Shown piece after piece: positions 1 through 9,117 of a stretch of 64,000 bases of DNA. The translations under genes were made by a program, and so were the position numbers. The notes under the pieces were generated by a model that worked only from the letters and a program-made list of their open reading frames with translations, ran no database searches and had not been told where the DNA came from. The DNA is from Melaminivora suipulveris (GTDB lineage Bacteria; Pseudomonadota; Gammaproteobacteria; Burkholderiales; Burkholderiaceae_C), in NCBI RefSeq assembly GCF_003008575.1, contig NZ_CP027667.1, positions 3,372,001 to 3,436,000 of the forward strand, read 5' to 3'. Numbering within the stretch: position 1 is the stretch's first letter; every line of letters starts with the position of its first letter.

Positions 1-35
1 GAGCGGGGCCGGTGCGCGTTGCGTGGAGGGCGGTC

Positions 36-3000
36 GTGTCTGAATTGGCTTCTTATGAATTGAACGGCGCCAGCGTCTCGCGCGAGGCGTTTTATGCGGT
101 GGCCTGTGACCCGCGGCGCAGCGTGGCGGTCGAGGCGTGCGCCGGGGCGGGAAAGACGTGGATGCTGGTCTCGCGCATCCTGCGCGCGCTGCTCGATGGC
201 TGCGCGCCGCACGAGATTTTGGCGATCACCTTCACCAAAAAGGCCGCCGGCGAGATGCGCCAGCGACTGCAGGAGTGGCTGCAGGACTTCGCGGGCAAGA
301 GCCCCGAGGCGCTTGAAAACGAGCTGATTTCCAGGGGAATACCGTCTGAGTCGGCGTCCATCAAGAGCGAGCTGCTACAAAAACTATATCGCCAGACGCT
401 CGACGCCGGTCGGCCGCTGCAGATTCGAACCTTCCACAGCTGGTTTGCCGCGCTGCTGTCCAACGCGCCCCTGTCGGTATTGGCGGCGCACGGGCTGCCC
501 ACGCAATACGAGTTGCTGGAGGACGAGGACACCGCCATCCCCGAAGTCTGGCAGCCCTTTTTGCAGGCCGTCGCCGGCGACGATGCGCTGCGCGCCGACT
601 ACCAGGCCTGCGTGGCGCTGCACGGCCGCTCGCAGACGCACAAGGCGCTGGAGGCGGGCCTGAAAAAGCGCGTGGAGTTCACCCTGGCGCACGAGGCTGG
701 CGTGGTGCAATCCTCCATGCCGCCCTTTGGCGCGCAGTTCCCGGCGCTTGCCGGCCTGGCTGAACCATGCCAGGCGCTGGCCGGCGAGGCGGCCAGCGCG
801 CGCTGGCACGCGTGGGCCAGGGCGCTGGGCGTGGAAAGCAAGATCAGCCCAAAGAAGGCCGCGCAGGCCATCGTCGACGCTTTCCTGCTGGACGGCCCGG
901 ACAAGCGCCTGGAAAAGTTGCGCGCGGCGCTTTTCGTCTCCACCGCGGACCGGCTGAACGCGCACTTGCAGAACTACCCGGCAGCCCAGGAGGCCGAGCG
1001 CGAGCTGCAGCTGCTGTGCGCCGCGCGGCAGCAGCACGAGGCCTGGCAGCACCAGCAGCGCATGGCGCGCCTGACGCGCCGTCTGATCGCCGATTTCGCC
1101 GAACTCAAGCGCGCGCGCGGCTGGATCGACATGAGCGACATCGAGCGCACAGCGCTGGCGCTGCTGTCCGATCCGGTGCTGTCCGGCTGGGTGCAGGAGC
1201 GCCTGGACGCGCGCGTGCGGCATCTGTTGATCGACGAGTTCCAGGACACCAATCCGCTGCAATGGCAGGCGCTGCACGCCTGGCTGGCGGGTTATGCCGG
1301 CGCCGGCGGAGGGCAACAGGCGCCCAGCGTGTTCATCGTCGGCGACCCCAAACAGAGCGTCTATCGATTTCGCCGCGCCGAGCCGCAGGTCTTTCGCGCC
1401 GCGCAGCGCTTCGTGCGCGACGCGCTGGGCGGCGATCTGCTGGCTTGCGACCACACGCGGCGCAACGCCACCGGCGTCATCCAGTGCGTCAACCGCGTCA
1501 TGCAGGCGGCGCAGGAGGCGGGGGACTACAACGGCTACCGTGCCCACACCACCGAGTCGGCCCAGGCCGGCGCGCTGGTGCATCTGCCGCCGATCGCGCG
1601 CGCCCCGCGCGTGCGCAGCAGCTCTGCCGCGCCGCCGGATGCGCCGCCCGCCTGGCGCGACAGCCTGACCGAGCCGCGGCTGGAGGCGCAGGAGACGCTC
1701 TTGATGCGCGAATGCGCCCAGGCCGCGCAGTGGGTGGCGGCGCAGATAGCGGCTGGCACGGCGCCGCAGGAGGTGCTGGTGCTGGCGCGCACGCACGACA
1801 GCCTGGCGCAGATGCAGCAGGCGCTGCGCGAACTGGGCGTGCCCTGCGTGCGGCCCGAAAAAGCCCAGCTCACCGACGCGCCCGAGGTGCAGGACGTCAT
1901 CGCGCTGCTGGATGCGCTGGTCTCGCCCGACCATGACCTGGCGCTGGCGCGCGCGCTCAAGTCGCCGCTGTTCGCCGTGAGCGACGCGCAGCTGGTCGAG
2001 ATCGAACTGCTGCGCCGCACGCTCCAGAAGCATCTCGACGCCGAAGCCGCGCCGCCCCACGCGCCACGCTGCAGTTGGCTCGATGTGCTACAAAACGAGG
2101 AGCTGGATGCGCATGATCTACGCCGACTGGGGGCCGATTTGGCTCTATACCGCCAGTGGGTGGCGCAATTGCCGCCGCACGATGCACTGCAGGCCATCTA
2201 CGCGCACCGCGACGTTCTGGCGCGCTACGCCGCCGCCGCGCCCGCCGTGCAGCGCGCGAGCGCGCTGGCGCACCTGCGCGCGCTGCTCGCCGCTGCGCTG
2301 GACGAGGCCGGCGGGCGCTATCTCACGCCCTATGCCTTCGTGCGCGCCATGAAGCAAGGTGGCCCACGCGCGCCGATGCGCGTGGACGCGGCCGCCGTGC
2401 GCCTGCTGACCATCCACGGCGCCAAGGGCCTGGAGGCGCACGCCGTGCTGCTGCTGGACACCGACACCGGCCCCAAGGCGCTGGAGAACATGGGCGCGCT
2501 GGTCGACTGGCCGGGCGAGGACGCCGTACCGCGCCACTTCGTCTTTCTGGCCAGCGAGAAGGACTGCCCGCCCAGCGCCGCCGCGCTGCTCAAGAGCGAA
2601 CTGGCCGCGCGCCAGCGCGAGGAACTCAACATCCTGTACGTGGCCATCACGCGGGCCAAGCATTGCCTGGCGCTGTCGTGCGTGCAGGCCAAGGCCGACG
2701 GGCATGCGCCGGACAGCTGGTGGAGCCGCCTGCTGCCCGACCTGCAGGCCATCCAGGAGCCGGCCGCGCAGGCCGGCGATGCGGATGCCGATGCGGCGGC
2801 CGGCGCCGAGATCACTTTGACCGTGCTGCCGGACTATGTGGCGCCCCAGCCCGTGCCGCTCGGCCCGCTGCCCATCAGCACGCCGCAATCGCGTCAGGGC
2901 GAGGCCATGCACCAGCTGCTGGAGCAGGCCGGCCACCCCGCGGCGCTGGACAGCTGCGCCGCGCGCCTGGCGCGGTTGGCGCGCGACTTCGACATTCCGC

Positions 3001-3365
3001 TGGACGCGGCGGCGCGCGCCGCCGTCATGGCGCGCAGCATCCTCGGCGGCGAGGGTGCCTGGGCCTGGGACGAGACCTACGTCGAGCACGCCCTGAACGA
3101 GGTGCCGCTGACCTGGCAGGGCCAGGGCCTGCGGCTGGACCGCCTGGTGCGCCTGCGCCAGCCGCGCCAAGGCGCACGCTGGTGGGTGCTGGACTACAAG
3201 AGCGCCCCCGAGCCCGAGCGCCAGCAGCAATTGCTGGCGCAGATGCGCCGCTACCGCGAGGCGCTGTGCGCGCTGCTGCCCGGCGAGGCGGTGCAGGCCG
3301 CCTTCCTGACCGGCGAGGGCCGCCTGGTGCTGGTGGACGCGGCGCGGCAGGCGGAGCTGTTTTGA
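36..3365 (+). CDS. addA: AddA-like UvrD-family helicase-nuclease
   Basis: ATP-dependent 3'-5' DNA helicase with a C-terminal RecB-type nuclease, the AddA half of an AddAB double-strand-break repair enzyme. Visible motifs in order: Walker A AGAGKT at residues 36-41, a Walker-B-like LLIDEFQDTN, GDPKQSVYRFRRAEP, HGAKGLEAHAVLLLD, YVAITRAKH, and a terminal LDRLVR...WWVLDYKS nuclease signature. The GTG at 36 is chosen because GGAGGG lies at 25-30; an earlier GTG at 12 is possible. The upstream partner, presumably AddB, would lie outside the window. Two copies of the local dispersed repeat are read through in frame (about residues 100-118 and 683-702). Could also be named simply a UvrD-helicase/PD-(D/E)XK protein. 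Confidence 0.85.
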   Translation: MSELASYELNGASVSREAFYAVACDPRRSVAVEACAGAGKTWMLVSRILRALLDGCAPHEILAITFTKKAAGEMRQRLQEWLQDFAGKSPEALENELISRGIPSESASIKSELLQKLYRQTLDAGRPLQIRTFHSWFAALLSNAPLSVLAAHGLPTQYELLEDEDTAIPEVWQPFLQAVAGDDALRADYQACVALHGRSQTHKALEAGLKKRVEFTLAHEAGVVQSSMPPFGAQFPALAGLAEPCQALAGEAASARWHAWARALGVESKISPKKAAQAIVDAFLLDGPDKRLEKLRAALFVSTADRLNAHLQNYPAAQEAERELQLLCAARQQHEAWQHQQRMARLTRRLIADFAELKRARGWIDMSDIERTALALLSDPVLSGWVQERLDARVRHLLIDEFQDTNPLQWQALHAWLAGYAGAGGGQQAPSVFIVGDPKQSVYRFRRAEPQVFRAAQRFVRDALGGDLLACDHTRRNATGVIQCVNRVMQAAQEAGDYNGYRAHTTESAQAGALVHLPPIARAPRVRSSSAAPPDAPPAWRDSLTEPRLEAQETLLMRECAQAAQWVAAQIAAGTAPQEVLVLARTHDSLAQMQQALRELGVPCVRPEKAQLTDAPEVQDVIALLDALVSPDHDLALARALKSPLFAVSDAQLVEIELLRRTLQKHLDAEAAPPHAPRCSWLDVLQNEELDAHDLRRLGADLALYRQWVAQLPPHDALQAIYAHRDVLARYAAAAPAVQRASALAHLRALLAAALDEAGGRYLTPYAFVRAMKQGGPRAPMRVDAAAVRLLTIHGAKGLEAHAVLLLDTDTGPKALENMGALVDWPGEDAVPRHFVFLASEKDCPPSAAALLKSELAARQREELNILYVAITRAKHCLALSCVQAKADGHAPDSWWSRLLPDLQAIQEPAAQAGDADADAAAGAEITLTVLPDYVAPQPVPLGPLPISTPQSRQGEAMHQLLEQAGHPAALDSCAARLARLARDFDIPLDAAARAAVMARSILGGEGAWAWDETYVEHALNEVPLTWQGQGLRLDRLVRLRQPRQGARWWVLDYKSAPEPERQQQLLAQMRRYREALCALLPGEAVQAAFLTGEGRLVLVDAARQAELF
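335..390 (+). repeat. Dispersed repeat copy inside the helicase gene
   Basis: The segment contains GAGTCGGCGTCCATCAAG followed by AGCTGCTACAA. It is a diverged copy of the element seen cleanly at 7192, 47848 and 53262 (core CAGTCGGCGTGGATCAAG...AGCTATCAA). It is translated as part of the helicase without breaking the frame. Confidence 0.5.
2082..2141 (-). repeat. Dispersed repeat copy, inverted, inside the helicase gene
   Basis: Read on the minus strand this gives CCCCCAGTCGGCGTAGATCA, then GCGCATCCAGCTCC and TTTTGTAGCA. It matches the family core closely and lies in the opposite orientation to the copy at 335. It is also translated in frame within the helicase. Confidence 0.6.
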
Positions 3366-3379
3366 TTGCCGGATGTGCG

Positions 3380-4762
3380 ATGGATGAAGATGTGGTGACC
3401 CCTTTGGCGCAACGCGCTGACGAATGGACGTGCGACCTGGCCGTGATCGGCGCCGGCCCCGCCGGTCTGATGGCGGCCGAAGCAGCCGTCGCCGCGGGCG
3501 TGCGCGACGTGCAGGTCTTCGACGCCATGCCGTCCGCCGGGCGCAAGTTCCTGCTGGCCGGCAAGGGTGGGCTGAACCTGACCCACTCCGAGCCGCTGCC
3601 GGCCTTTCTGGGCCGCTTCGGCGAACGCGAGGCGGCGCTGACACCGCTGCTGCAGCGCTTCGGCCCGCGGCAGCTGCGCGACTGGGCGCAGGGGCTGGGC
3701 GTAGAGACTTTCGTCGGCACTTCGGGCCGCGTCTTTCCGACCGACATGAAGGCCGCGCCGCTGCTGCGCGCCTGGCTGCAGCGCCTGCGCGCCGCCGGCG
3801 TGCAGCTGCACATGCGGCACCGCTGGCTGGGCTGGGACGACGTGCCGCCGACAGATGGGGCGCAGCGCCTGCTGCTGGCCACACCCGCCGGGCCGGTGCA
3901 CGTGCGCGCCCGCGCCGTGGTGCTCGCGCTGGGCGGCGCCAGCTGGCCGCGCCTGGGCTCTGACGGCACCTGGGCGCCGCTGCTGCAGGCGCGCGGCATC
4001 TCGCTGGCGCACCTGCGGCCGGCCAACTGCGGCTTTGACGTGCTGGGCCAGCATGAGGGCGCAGGCGAGACGCGGCGCGAGTTTCTGCGCGAGCTGTTGG
4101 GCCGCCAGGAGGCGCCGCAGCCGGGCTGGTCGGCCTATTTCGCCGAGCGTTTCGCCGGTCAGCCGTTCAAGTCGGTGCAGCTTTCCTTCACCGACAGCCA
4201 GGGCCGGTCGTTCGCGCGGCGCGGCGAGTTCGTCGCCACCGCCAGCGGCATCGAGGGTAGCCTGGTCTATGCCTCATCCAGCCTGCTGCGCGATGAAATC
4301 GCCTCGCACGGGCACGCGGCGCTGCACCTGGACCTGCTGCCCGATCATGCGCCCGAGCGCGTGCTGGCCGAGGCGCGCCACCCGCGCGGCGCGCGCAGCC
4401 TGAGCAGCCACCTGAAGAGCCGCCTGGGCCTGGGCGGCATCAAGATGGCACTGCTGCGCGAGGTGCTGGGCCAGGAGGGCATGCGCGATCCGGCGCGGCT
4501 GGCACGGACCATCAAGGCGTTGCCGCTGACCCTGGTCTCGCCGCGCCCGGTGCAGGAGTGCATCAGCACCGCTGGCGGTGTGCGGCTGGAGGAGCTGGAC
4601 GAGCAGAGCCTGATGCTGCGCGCGCTGCCAAGCGTGTTTTGCGCCGGCGAGATGCTGGACTGGGAGGCGCCCACCGGCGGCTATCTGCTCACCGCGTGCC
4701 TTGCCACCGGGCACGCGGCAGGGCGGGGCGCGGCGCGGCGGCTGGCCGCCAGCGCCCCGTAG
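3380..4762 (+). CDS. HI0933/YhiN-type FAD-dependent oxidoreductase
   Basis: Predicted flavoprotein of 460 residues of the HI0933-like family (TIGR03862 type), reaction unknown. The N-terminus carries the dinucleotide-binding GAGPAGLMAAEAA, followed by the family signature GRKFLLAGKGGLNLTHSEP near residue 50. A C-terminal FAD-contact region reads FCAGEMLDWEAPTGGYLL. The start at 3380 is used because the Rossmann motif follows about 25 residues later and the gene begins only 14 bases after the helicase stop, suggesting co-transcription. The frame is open far upstream, but that stretch lies inside the helicase gene and is a shadow. Family assignment is firm; biological role unknown. Confidence 0.88.
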   Translation: MDEDVVTPLAQRADEWTCDLAVIGAGPAGLMAAEAAVAAGVRDVQVFDAMPSAGRKFLLAGKGGLNLTHSEPLPAFLGRFGEREAALTPLLQRFGPRQLRDWAQGLGVETFVGTSGRVFPTDMKAAPLLRAWLQRLRAAGVQLHMRHRWLGWDDVPPTDGAQRLLLATPAGPVHVRARAVVLALGGASWPRLGSDGTWAPLLQARGISLAHLRPANCGFDVLGQHEGAGETRREFLRELLGRQEAPQPGWSAYFAERFAGQPFKSVQLSFTDSQGRSFARRGEFVATASGIEGSLVYASSSLLRDEIASHGHAALHLDLLPDHAPERVLAEARHPRGARSLSSHLKSRLGLGGIKMALLREVLGQEGMRDPARLARTIKALPLTLVSPRPVQECISTAGGVRLEELDEQSLMLRALPSVFCAGEMLDWEAPTGGYLLTACLATGHAAGRGAARRLAASAP

Positions 4763-4764
4763 AG

Positions 4765-5397
4765 TCAGAACTTGGCGCGGTAGTACACCATCGGACCGCC
4801 ATGCCTGGCGCGCAGCAGCAGCTTGGCGTCGCCCTGCAACTGCACGCCGATGGCGCCGAACTCGGGCACCAGGCCGCCGGTGCGCGAGGCCTTCCACTGC
4901 ACCTCCAGCCGCGTGCCGACGCTGGCCGGCGCGCGCGACCAGATCATGCCCATGGCGTCGTGCGCGGCGAATTGCTGCGGGCTGCGCGTCCAGGCCTGCA
5001 CGTCCAGGTGCACGCGCTGGCGCAGCTGCGAGCGCCAGCGCAGACCCAGGTCATACGCCAGCGGCGCGGACTGCGTGCCGCGCGCGGCCGGGGCCGACAG
5101 AACGCCCAGGCTCAGGCCCAGGCTGGAGGGTTTGCCCGGCGACAGCCAGCCGGTGGCCTCGTTGTAGCGCGCATCCTTGAGCGATGCACCTGCGGCGCTG
5201 TCGGTGAATACCAAGGAGTCTTCGCTGCGCAGTGTCAGCGCGGCGTCGGCGGCGCTCAGCGGGCGTGCCGCTGCCGCCTGCCCGGCGGTGAGCGCGAGGG
5301 CGCGCTCGGCCATGTCGTTGCCGGCCTGCGCGGCAAGGCCAAAGCAGGCCGCGCAGACGGCGAGGGTGGCGAAAAGGGGGCGGATGCGGGCGGTCAT
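4765..5397 (-). CDS. Hypothetical exported protein
   Basis: A 210-residue protein with a clear Sec signal peptide: MTARIRPLF, then a hydrophobic stretch rich in Ala, Leu and Cys, with a probable cleavage after AAQAG near residue 26. The mature part has alternating polar/hydrophobic stretches and ends MVYYRAKF. An aromatic C-terminus and repeated beta-like segments (LAYDLGLRWRS, VHLDVQAW) would fit a small outer-membrane or periplasmic beta protein, but this is inference. It converges on the flavoprotein gene with two bases between the stops. An upstream ATG at 5418 is in frame but would put eight residues before the signal peptide. No family recognised. Confidence 0.6.
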   Translation of the reverse strand: MTARIRPLFATLAVCAACFGLAAQAGNDMAERALALTAGQAAAARPLSAADAALTLRSEDSLVFTDSAAGASLKDARYNEATGWLSPGKPSSLGLSLGVLSAPAARGTQSAPLAYDLGLRWRSQLRQRVHLDVQAWTRSPQQFAAHDAMGMIWSRAPASVGTRLEVQWKASRTGGLVPEFGAIGVQLQGDAKLLLRARHGGPMVYYRAKF

Positions 5398-5571
5398 GGC
5401 GGTACACACGTCAGTCAACCGAGGGATTGGTTGGCAGTGTGGACGCCGGCTTGCCCGGCGTTGCGCAGCGGAGGGCGCAACGCGCTGTCAGACGACAGCG
5501 CCAATGCCCGGCCAGCGCGGCGCGCGCATGCCGAAAGCAAAAAAGGGAAGGGGAGGGAAAAGAGAGAGGGT

Positions 5572-5665
5572 GACGAGCCTTACCCCCGGCACTGGCTCCA
5601 CGGTTAGGGCTGCTTGGTTCCCCACCTGACCCGGTTGGCCGCTTCCCCATGCGGGGAGGCCCGTC
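5572..5665 (-). ncRNA. ffs: Signal recognition particle 4.5S RNA
   Basis: On the minus strand the segment contains the conserved SRP loop region GGTCAGGTGGGGAACCAAGC followed by AGCC. The ends pair: GACGGGCC at the 5' side with GGCTCGTC at the 3' side. Length of about 94 nt fits the small bacterial type. A TACAAT -10 box sits at 5673-5678, seven bases before the 5' end. A pyrimidine tract and T run follow the 3' end. The gene is divergent from dnaX. Exact ends are approximate. Confidence 0.85.
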
Positions 5666-5728
5666 GCCGGCGATTGTAGCTTGGCCGCCAGCCTGCCGTG
5701 GGCGTGGAGGGCCATAGAATCGCCCTCC

Positions 5729-7717
5729 ATGTCCTACCTCGTGCTCGCCCGCAAGTACCGTCCCAAGACCTTCTCGGAGATGGTGGGCCAGGAGCACGTC
5801 GTGCAGGCACTGACCAACGCGCTCACCCAGCAGCGCCTGCACCACGCCTACCTGTTCACCGGCACGCGTGGCGTGGGCAAGACCACCGTCTCGCGCATCC
5901 TGGCCAAGTCGCTGAACTGCCAGGGCCCGGATGGCCGCGGCGGCATCACCGCCACGCCATGCGGCGTGTGCCCGGCCTGCGTGGCCATCGACGAGGGGCG
6001 TTTTCCGGACTACACCGAGCTGGACGCCGCCTCCAACCGCGGCGTGGACGAGGTGCAGGGCCTGCTGGAGCAGGCCGTGTACAAGCCGGTGCAGGGGCGC
6101 TTCAAGGTCTTCATGATCGACGAAGTGCACATGCTCACCAACACGGCGTTCAACGCCATGCTCAAGACGCTGGAGGAGCCGCCCGAATACCTGAAGTTCG
6201 TGCTGGCCACGACCGACCCGCAGAAGGTGCCGGTCACCGTGCTGTCGCGCTGCCTGCAGTTCAACCTGCGGCCCATGCCGCCCGAGGTGGTGCTGGAACA
6301 CCTGGACCACGTGCTGGCCGCCGAGGCCATAGCCGCCGAGCCGCAGGCGCTGCGCCTGCTGGCGCGCGCGGCGCGCGGCTCCATGCGCGACGCGCTGTCG
6401 CTGGCCGACCAGGCAATTGCTTTCGGCGGCGGCCGGGTCGAGGAGGCGCAGGTGCGCCAGATGCTGGGCAGCGCCGACCGCAGCCACGTCTTCGCGCTGA
6501 TCGAAGCCCTCGCCCGTGGCGACGGCCTGGCCGTGGTGCAGACCAGCGATCTGCTGCGCACTCATGGCCTGTCGGCCGCCTCCACCCTGGAAGACATGAG
6601 CGCCGTGCTGCAGCGCATGGCCGTGCTGCAGGCCGTGCCGCAGATGGCCGCCCAGGCGGACGCCGACGATCCGGACGAGGCCGAGATCGCCCGCCTGGCC
6701 GCCCTGCTGCCGGCGGACGAGACGCAACTGCTCTACAGCATCTGCCTGCATGGGCGCACCGAGCTGGGCCTGGCGCCCGACGAATACGCCGCGCTGACCA
6801 TGGCGCTGCTGCGCCTGCTGGCGTTCAAGCCCGCGCAGGCCCCGCAGGCGGGCATGGCGGAAAAAAAAACTCCGCTGAAACCCGCGCCGGCTGACGCGCC
6901 GCCGGCCGCTGCGGCGGCGGCCGCAGTGGCACCAGCGCCGGCCTTTCCTGTTTCTGTTCCTGCCGCCCGCCCTGTTGCGGTGCCCACCGCCGTCGCGCCG
7001 GTGGCCGTCGCCGCCACGCTCGCCGAGCCCGCGCCGGCGGCCGTGGTTCCAGCGACCGCCCGCGTCGACGATGCCCGACCGGCTGCGGTCGCCACAGCGC
7101 AGACAAGCCGGTCCATTGCGCAACCCGAAGCGGCCCCACCCGCGCCGCGCCCGGCCGTTCGCCTGCCCGTGCGCGCGCCCGAGGAAATTGGTAAAAAAAT
7201 GCCCTCAGTCGGCGTGGATCAAGCGCATGCAGCTATCAATACGGTAGCAATCCCAGTCCACGCCGCGCCCGAGCCCGGTGCACGCACGCAGCCGCTGCGC
7301 AGCGCGTCCGCCAGCGCAGCGCTGGTGTCCACCGAGGAGGGCGACGTCTGGCACGCCACCGTGCAGCGCCTGGTGCAGGATGGCGCGATCACCGCCCTCA
7401 CGCGTGAGCTGGCACTTCAGTCGCAGCTCATCGCGCGCGATGGCGATCACTGGCTGCTGCGCATCGAGCGCGAATCGCTGAACCAGCCCACCGCGCACGA
7501 GCGCCTGCGCGCGGCGCTCGCGGCCGCTGGCTGCGCGCGCGAGATCAGCGTCGAGGTCGGCCGCGTGAGCGACAGCCCGGCGCTGCGCAATGCCCACGCC
7601 GCCGACGAGCGGCAACGCCGCGCCGAGGCCATCGTCCACGCCGACCCCTACGTGCGACAGCTCATGCGCGAGTTCGGCGCACGCATCGTGCCGGGCAGCA
7701 TCCGGCCGGAGCCGTGA
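5729..7717 (+). CDS. dnaX: DNA polymerase III subunits tau/gamma
   Basis: Clamp-loader ATPase of the replicative polymerase, 662 residues. The start [15 protein letters not shown] is the family's typical N-terminus; Walker A GTRGVGKT lies at residues 45-52. A zinc-binding cysteine cluster (CGVCPAC) follows, then the DEVHML Walker B and the sensor region. After residue 378 the gene enters an Ala/Pro-rich linker and a tau-specific C-terminal domain. At 6861-6869 a run of nine A offers a frameshift giving a shorter gamma form. A dispersed repeat (7192-7250) is translated in the linker. A TAGAAT box at 5715-5720 could be the -10. ybaB and recR follow, the usual bacterial cluster. Confidence 0.97.
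   Translation: MSYLVLARKYRPKTFSEMVGQEHVVQALTNALTQQRLHHAYLFTGTRGVGKTTVSRILAKSLNCQGPDGRGGITATPCGVCPACVAIDEGRFPDYTELDAASNRGVDEVQGLLEQAVYKPVQGRFKVFMIDEVHMLTNTAFNAMLKTLEEPPEYLKFVLATTDPQKVPVTVLSRCLQFNLRPMPPEVVLEHLDHVLAAEAIAAEPQALRLLARAARGSMRDALSLADQAIAFGGGRVEEAQVRQMLGSADRSHVFALIEALARGDGLAVVQTSDLLRTHGLSAASTLEDMSAVLQRMAVLQAVPQMAAQADADDPDEAEIARLAALLPADETQLLYSICLHGRTELGLAPDEYAALTMALLRLLAFKPAQAPQAGMAEKKTPLKPAPADAPPAAAAAAAVAPAPAFPVSVPAARPVAVPTAVAPVAVAATLAEPAPAAVVPATARVDDARPAAVATAQTSRSIAQPEAAPPAPRPAVRLPVRAPEEIGKKMPSVGVDQAHAAINTVAIPVHAAPEPGARTQPLRSASASAALVSTEEGDVWHATVQRLVQDGAITALTRELALQSQLIARDGDHWLLRIERESLNQPTAHERLRAALAAAGCAREISVEVGRVSDSPALRNAHAADERQRRAEAIVHADPYVRQLMREFGARIVPGSIRPEP
6861..6894 (+). promoter_or_regulatory. 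Programmed frameshift/slippage site in dnaX
   Basis: Nine consecutive A are read as GAA AAA AAA ACT in the tau frame. A -1 shift on A-AAA-AAA adds eight residues (NSAETRAG) and stops at TGA 6892-6894, giving a product of about 388 residues. This would end just after the clamp-loader domains, as gamma does in E. coli. An adenine run of nine is also the type that causes transcriptional slippage in Thermus dnaX. Function is inferred. Confidence 0.6.
7192..7250 (+). repeat. Dispersed repeat copy inside dnaX
   Basis: This stretch holds AAAAAAATGCCCTCAGTCGG followed by CGTGGATCAAGCG and AGCTATCAATACGGTAGC. It is one of the cleanest copies of the family. It sits in frame in the low-complexity linker between the gamma portion and the tau C-terminal domain. 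Confidence 0.75.
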
Positions 7718-7773
7718 GAGACGCCGCTTCTTCCAATCAACCGACCAACCAACAGGAAAGCAAAGGAAACGCC

Positions 7774-8106
7774 ATGTTCAACAAAGGACAGCTCGCCGGC
7801 CTCATGAAGCAGGCCCAGGCCATGCAGGACAACCTGAAGAAAGCCCAGGACGAGCTGGGCAACATCGAGGTCGAGGGCGAGGCCGGCGCTGGCCTGGTCA
7901 AGGTGCTCATGACCTGCAAGCACGACGTCAAGCGCGTGACCATCGACCCCAGCTTGCTCGAAGACGACAAGGACATGCTGGAGGACCTGGTGGCCGCCGC
8001 CTTCAACGCCGCCGTGCGCCGCGCGGAGGAAACCTCGCAGGAGAAGATGGGCAAGCTCACCGCGGGCATGCCGGGACTGCCGCCGGGCATGAAGTTCCCC
8101 TTTTAA
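7774..8106 (+). CDS. ybaB: YbaB/EbfC nucleoid-associated protein
   Basis: Small DNA-binding protein of 110 residues that acts as a dimer on the nucleoid. The sequence starts [20 protein letters not shown] and ends in the typical glycine/proline-rich [12 protein letters not shown]. Length matches the family. An AAAGGAAA Shine-Dalgarno lies just before the ATG; an upstream GTG at 7714 would overlap the end of dnaX and add a non-conserved extension. Position between dnaX and recR is the classic arrangement and supports the call. Confidence 0.95.
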   Translation: MFNKGQLAGLMKQAQAMQDNLKKAQDELGNIEVEGEAGAGLVKVLMTCKHDVKRVTIDPSLLEDDKDMLEDLVAAAFNAAVRRAEETSQEKMGKLTAGMPGLPPGMKFPF

Positions 8107-8354
8107 GGACCACCTCCTTGAGCCGCCGCGCCGCTCGGTGCGGCCGCCAGAGGCGGCGCGCTCTTCGGACCGTCCGAGCCTGCGCAGGCGGGCTCGCAAC
8201 TGCGGCCCCCAGCCCCTTCGCTGGCGCGCTGCGCACCGGGAGGGGGGCGGCGCCGCTGGAGCGGAGAAAAGCCGGATCCGCGGCGGCCGCTGGCCTGGGA
8301 CGCGCCGGTTTTTCGGGTTGGCTGCTCTGTGCATGATGTAAGGGTTCAAAACTG

Positions 8355-8945
8355 ATGGCTGACACCAGTTCGCTCGACGCGCTGATCCAGGCGCTGCGCC
8401 GCCTGCCCGGCGTGGGCCAGAAGTCCGCGCAGCGCATGGCCTTTCATTTGCTGCAGCACGACCGCGCCGGCGCGCAGCTGCTGTCGCAGGCGCTGGCGCA
8501 GGCCGCGGGCAACGTGCGCCACTGCCGGCGTTGCCACACCTTTACCGAGGGCGAACTGTGCGAGGTCTGCCAGGACGCCACGCGCGACGTGACGCGCCTG
8601 TGCGTGGTCGAGACCCCGGCCGACCAGGCCGCCATGGAGCGCACCGGGGCGTTCAAGGGCCTGTACTTCGTGCTGATGGGGCGCCTGTCGCCGCTGGACG
8701 GGGTGGGCCCACGCGACATCGGCATGCAGGAGCTGCTGGCGCGCGCCGAATCTGAAGGGGTGCAGGAGGTCATCCTGGCCACCAGCTTCACCGCCGAGGG
8801 CGAGGCCACGGCGCACGCGCTGTCCGAGCTGCTGGCGCGCCGCGGCGTACGTACCACGCGCCTGGCGCGTGGCGTGCCGGTGGGCAGTGAGCTGGAGTAC
8901 GTCGACCTGGGCACCATCGCCCATGCGCTGGCCGATCGGCGCTGA
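8355..8945 (+). CDS. recR: Recombination mediator protein RecR
   Basis: RecFOR-pathway protein that helps load RecA on gapped DNA; 196 residues, the normal length. It shows the helix-hairpin-helix [20 protein letters not shown] near residue 15 and a four-cysteine zinc site CRRCHTF...CEVCQD at about 56-75. A Toprim region begins [14 protein letters not shown], and the end is typical ([14 protein letters not shown]). The 248-base gap after ybaB is G+C-rich and shows no convincing gene or promoter. No anomalies. Confidence 0.97.
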   Translation: MADTSSLDALIQALRRLPGVGQKSAQRMAFHLLQHDRAGAQLLSQALAQAAGNVRHCRRCHTFTEGELCEVCQDATRDVTRLCVVETPADQAAMERTGAFKGLYFVLMGRLSPLDGVGPRDIGMQELLARAESEGVQEVILATSFTAEGEATAHALSELLARRGVRTTRLARGVPVGSELEYVDLGTIAHALADRR

Positions 8946-9117
8946 GCGGCGCGCCGTCGTGGCGGCCTGCGGGTAATACTTGTAACCAGGCGAGTTTTGC
9001 CGTGGCCGTGCGTTGGGGCGGCGGTTAGATTGCAATTCCCGCGTTTCGCGATGTGCCAAAACGTACATACGCCGCCATCGGCACGTTCGTCCCCACCCAT
9101 CCATGCCCGTTCGCGCG

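Noticed and set aside
384..2060. Long minus-strand open frame (558 codons) opposite the helicase gene
   Set aside because: High G+C makes long antisense frames common; the sequence is Arg/Gln/His-rich with no domain and is the mirror of a well-supported gene.
2145..3884. 579-codon minus-strand frame spanning two plus-strand genes
   Set aside because: Low-complexity Arg/Ala/Pro composition and full overlap with the helicase and flavoprotein genes.
5411..7123. 570-codon minus-strand frame opposite dnaX and across the SRP RNA
   Set aside because: Overlaps two certain genes, including an RNA gene; no recognisable protein features.
8107..8354. Possible small gene between ybaB and recR
   Set aside because: The frames present have biased Arg/Pro/Gly composition, no ribosome-binding site and no similarity; treated as a non-coding gap.
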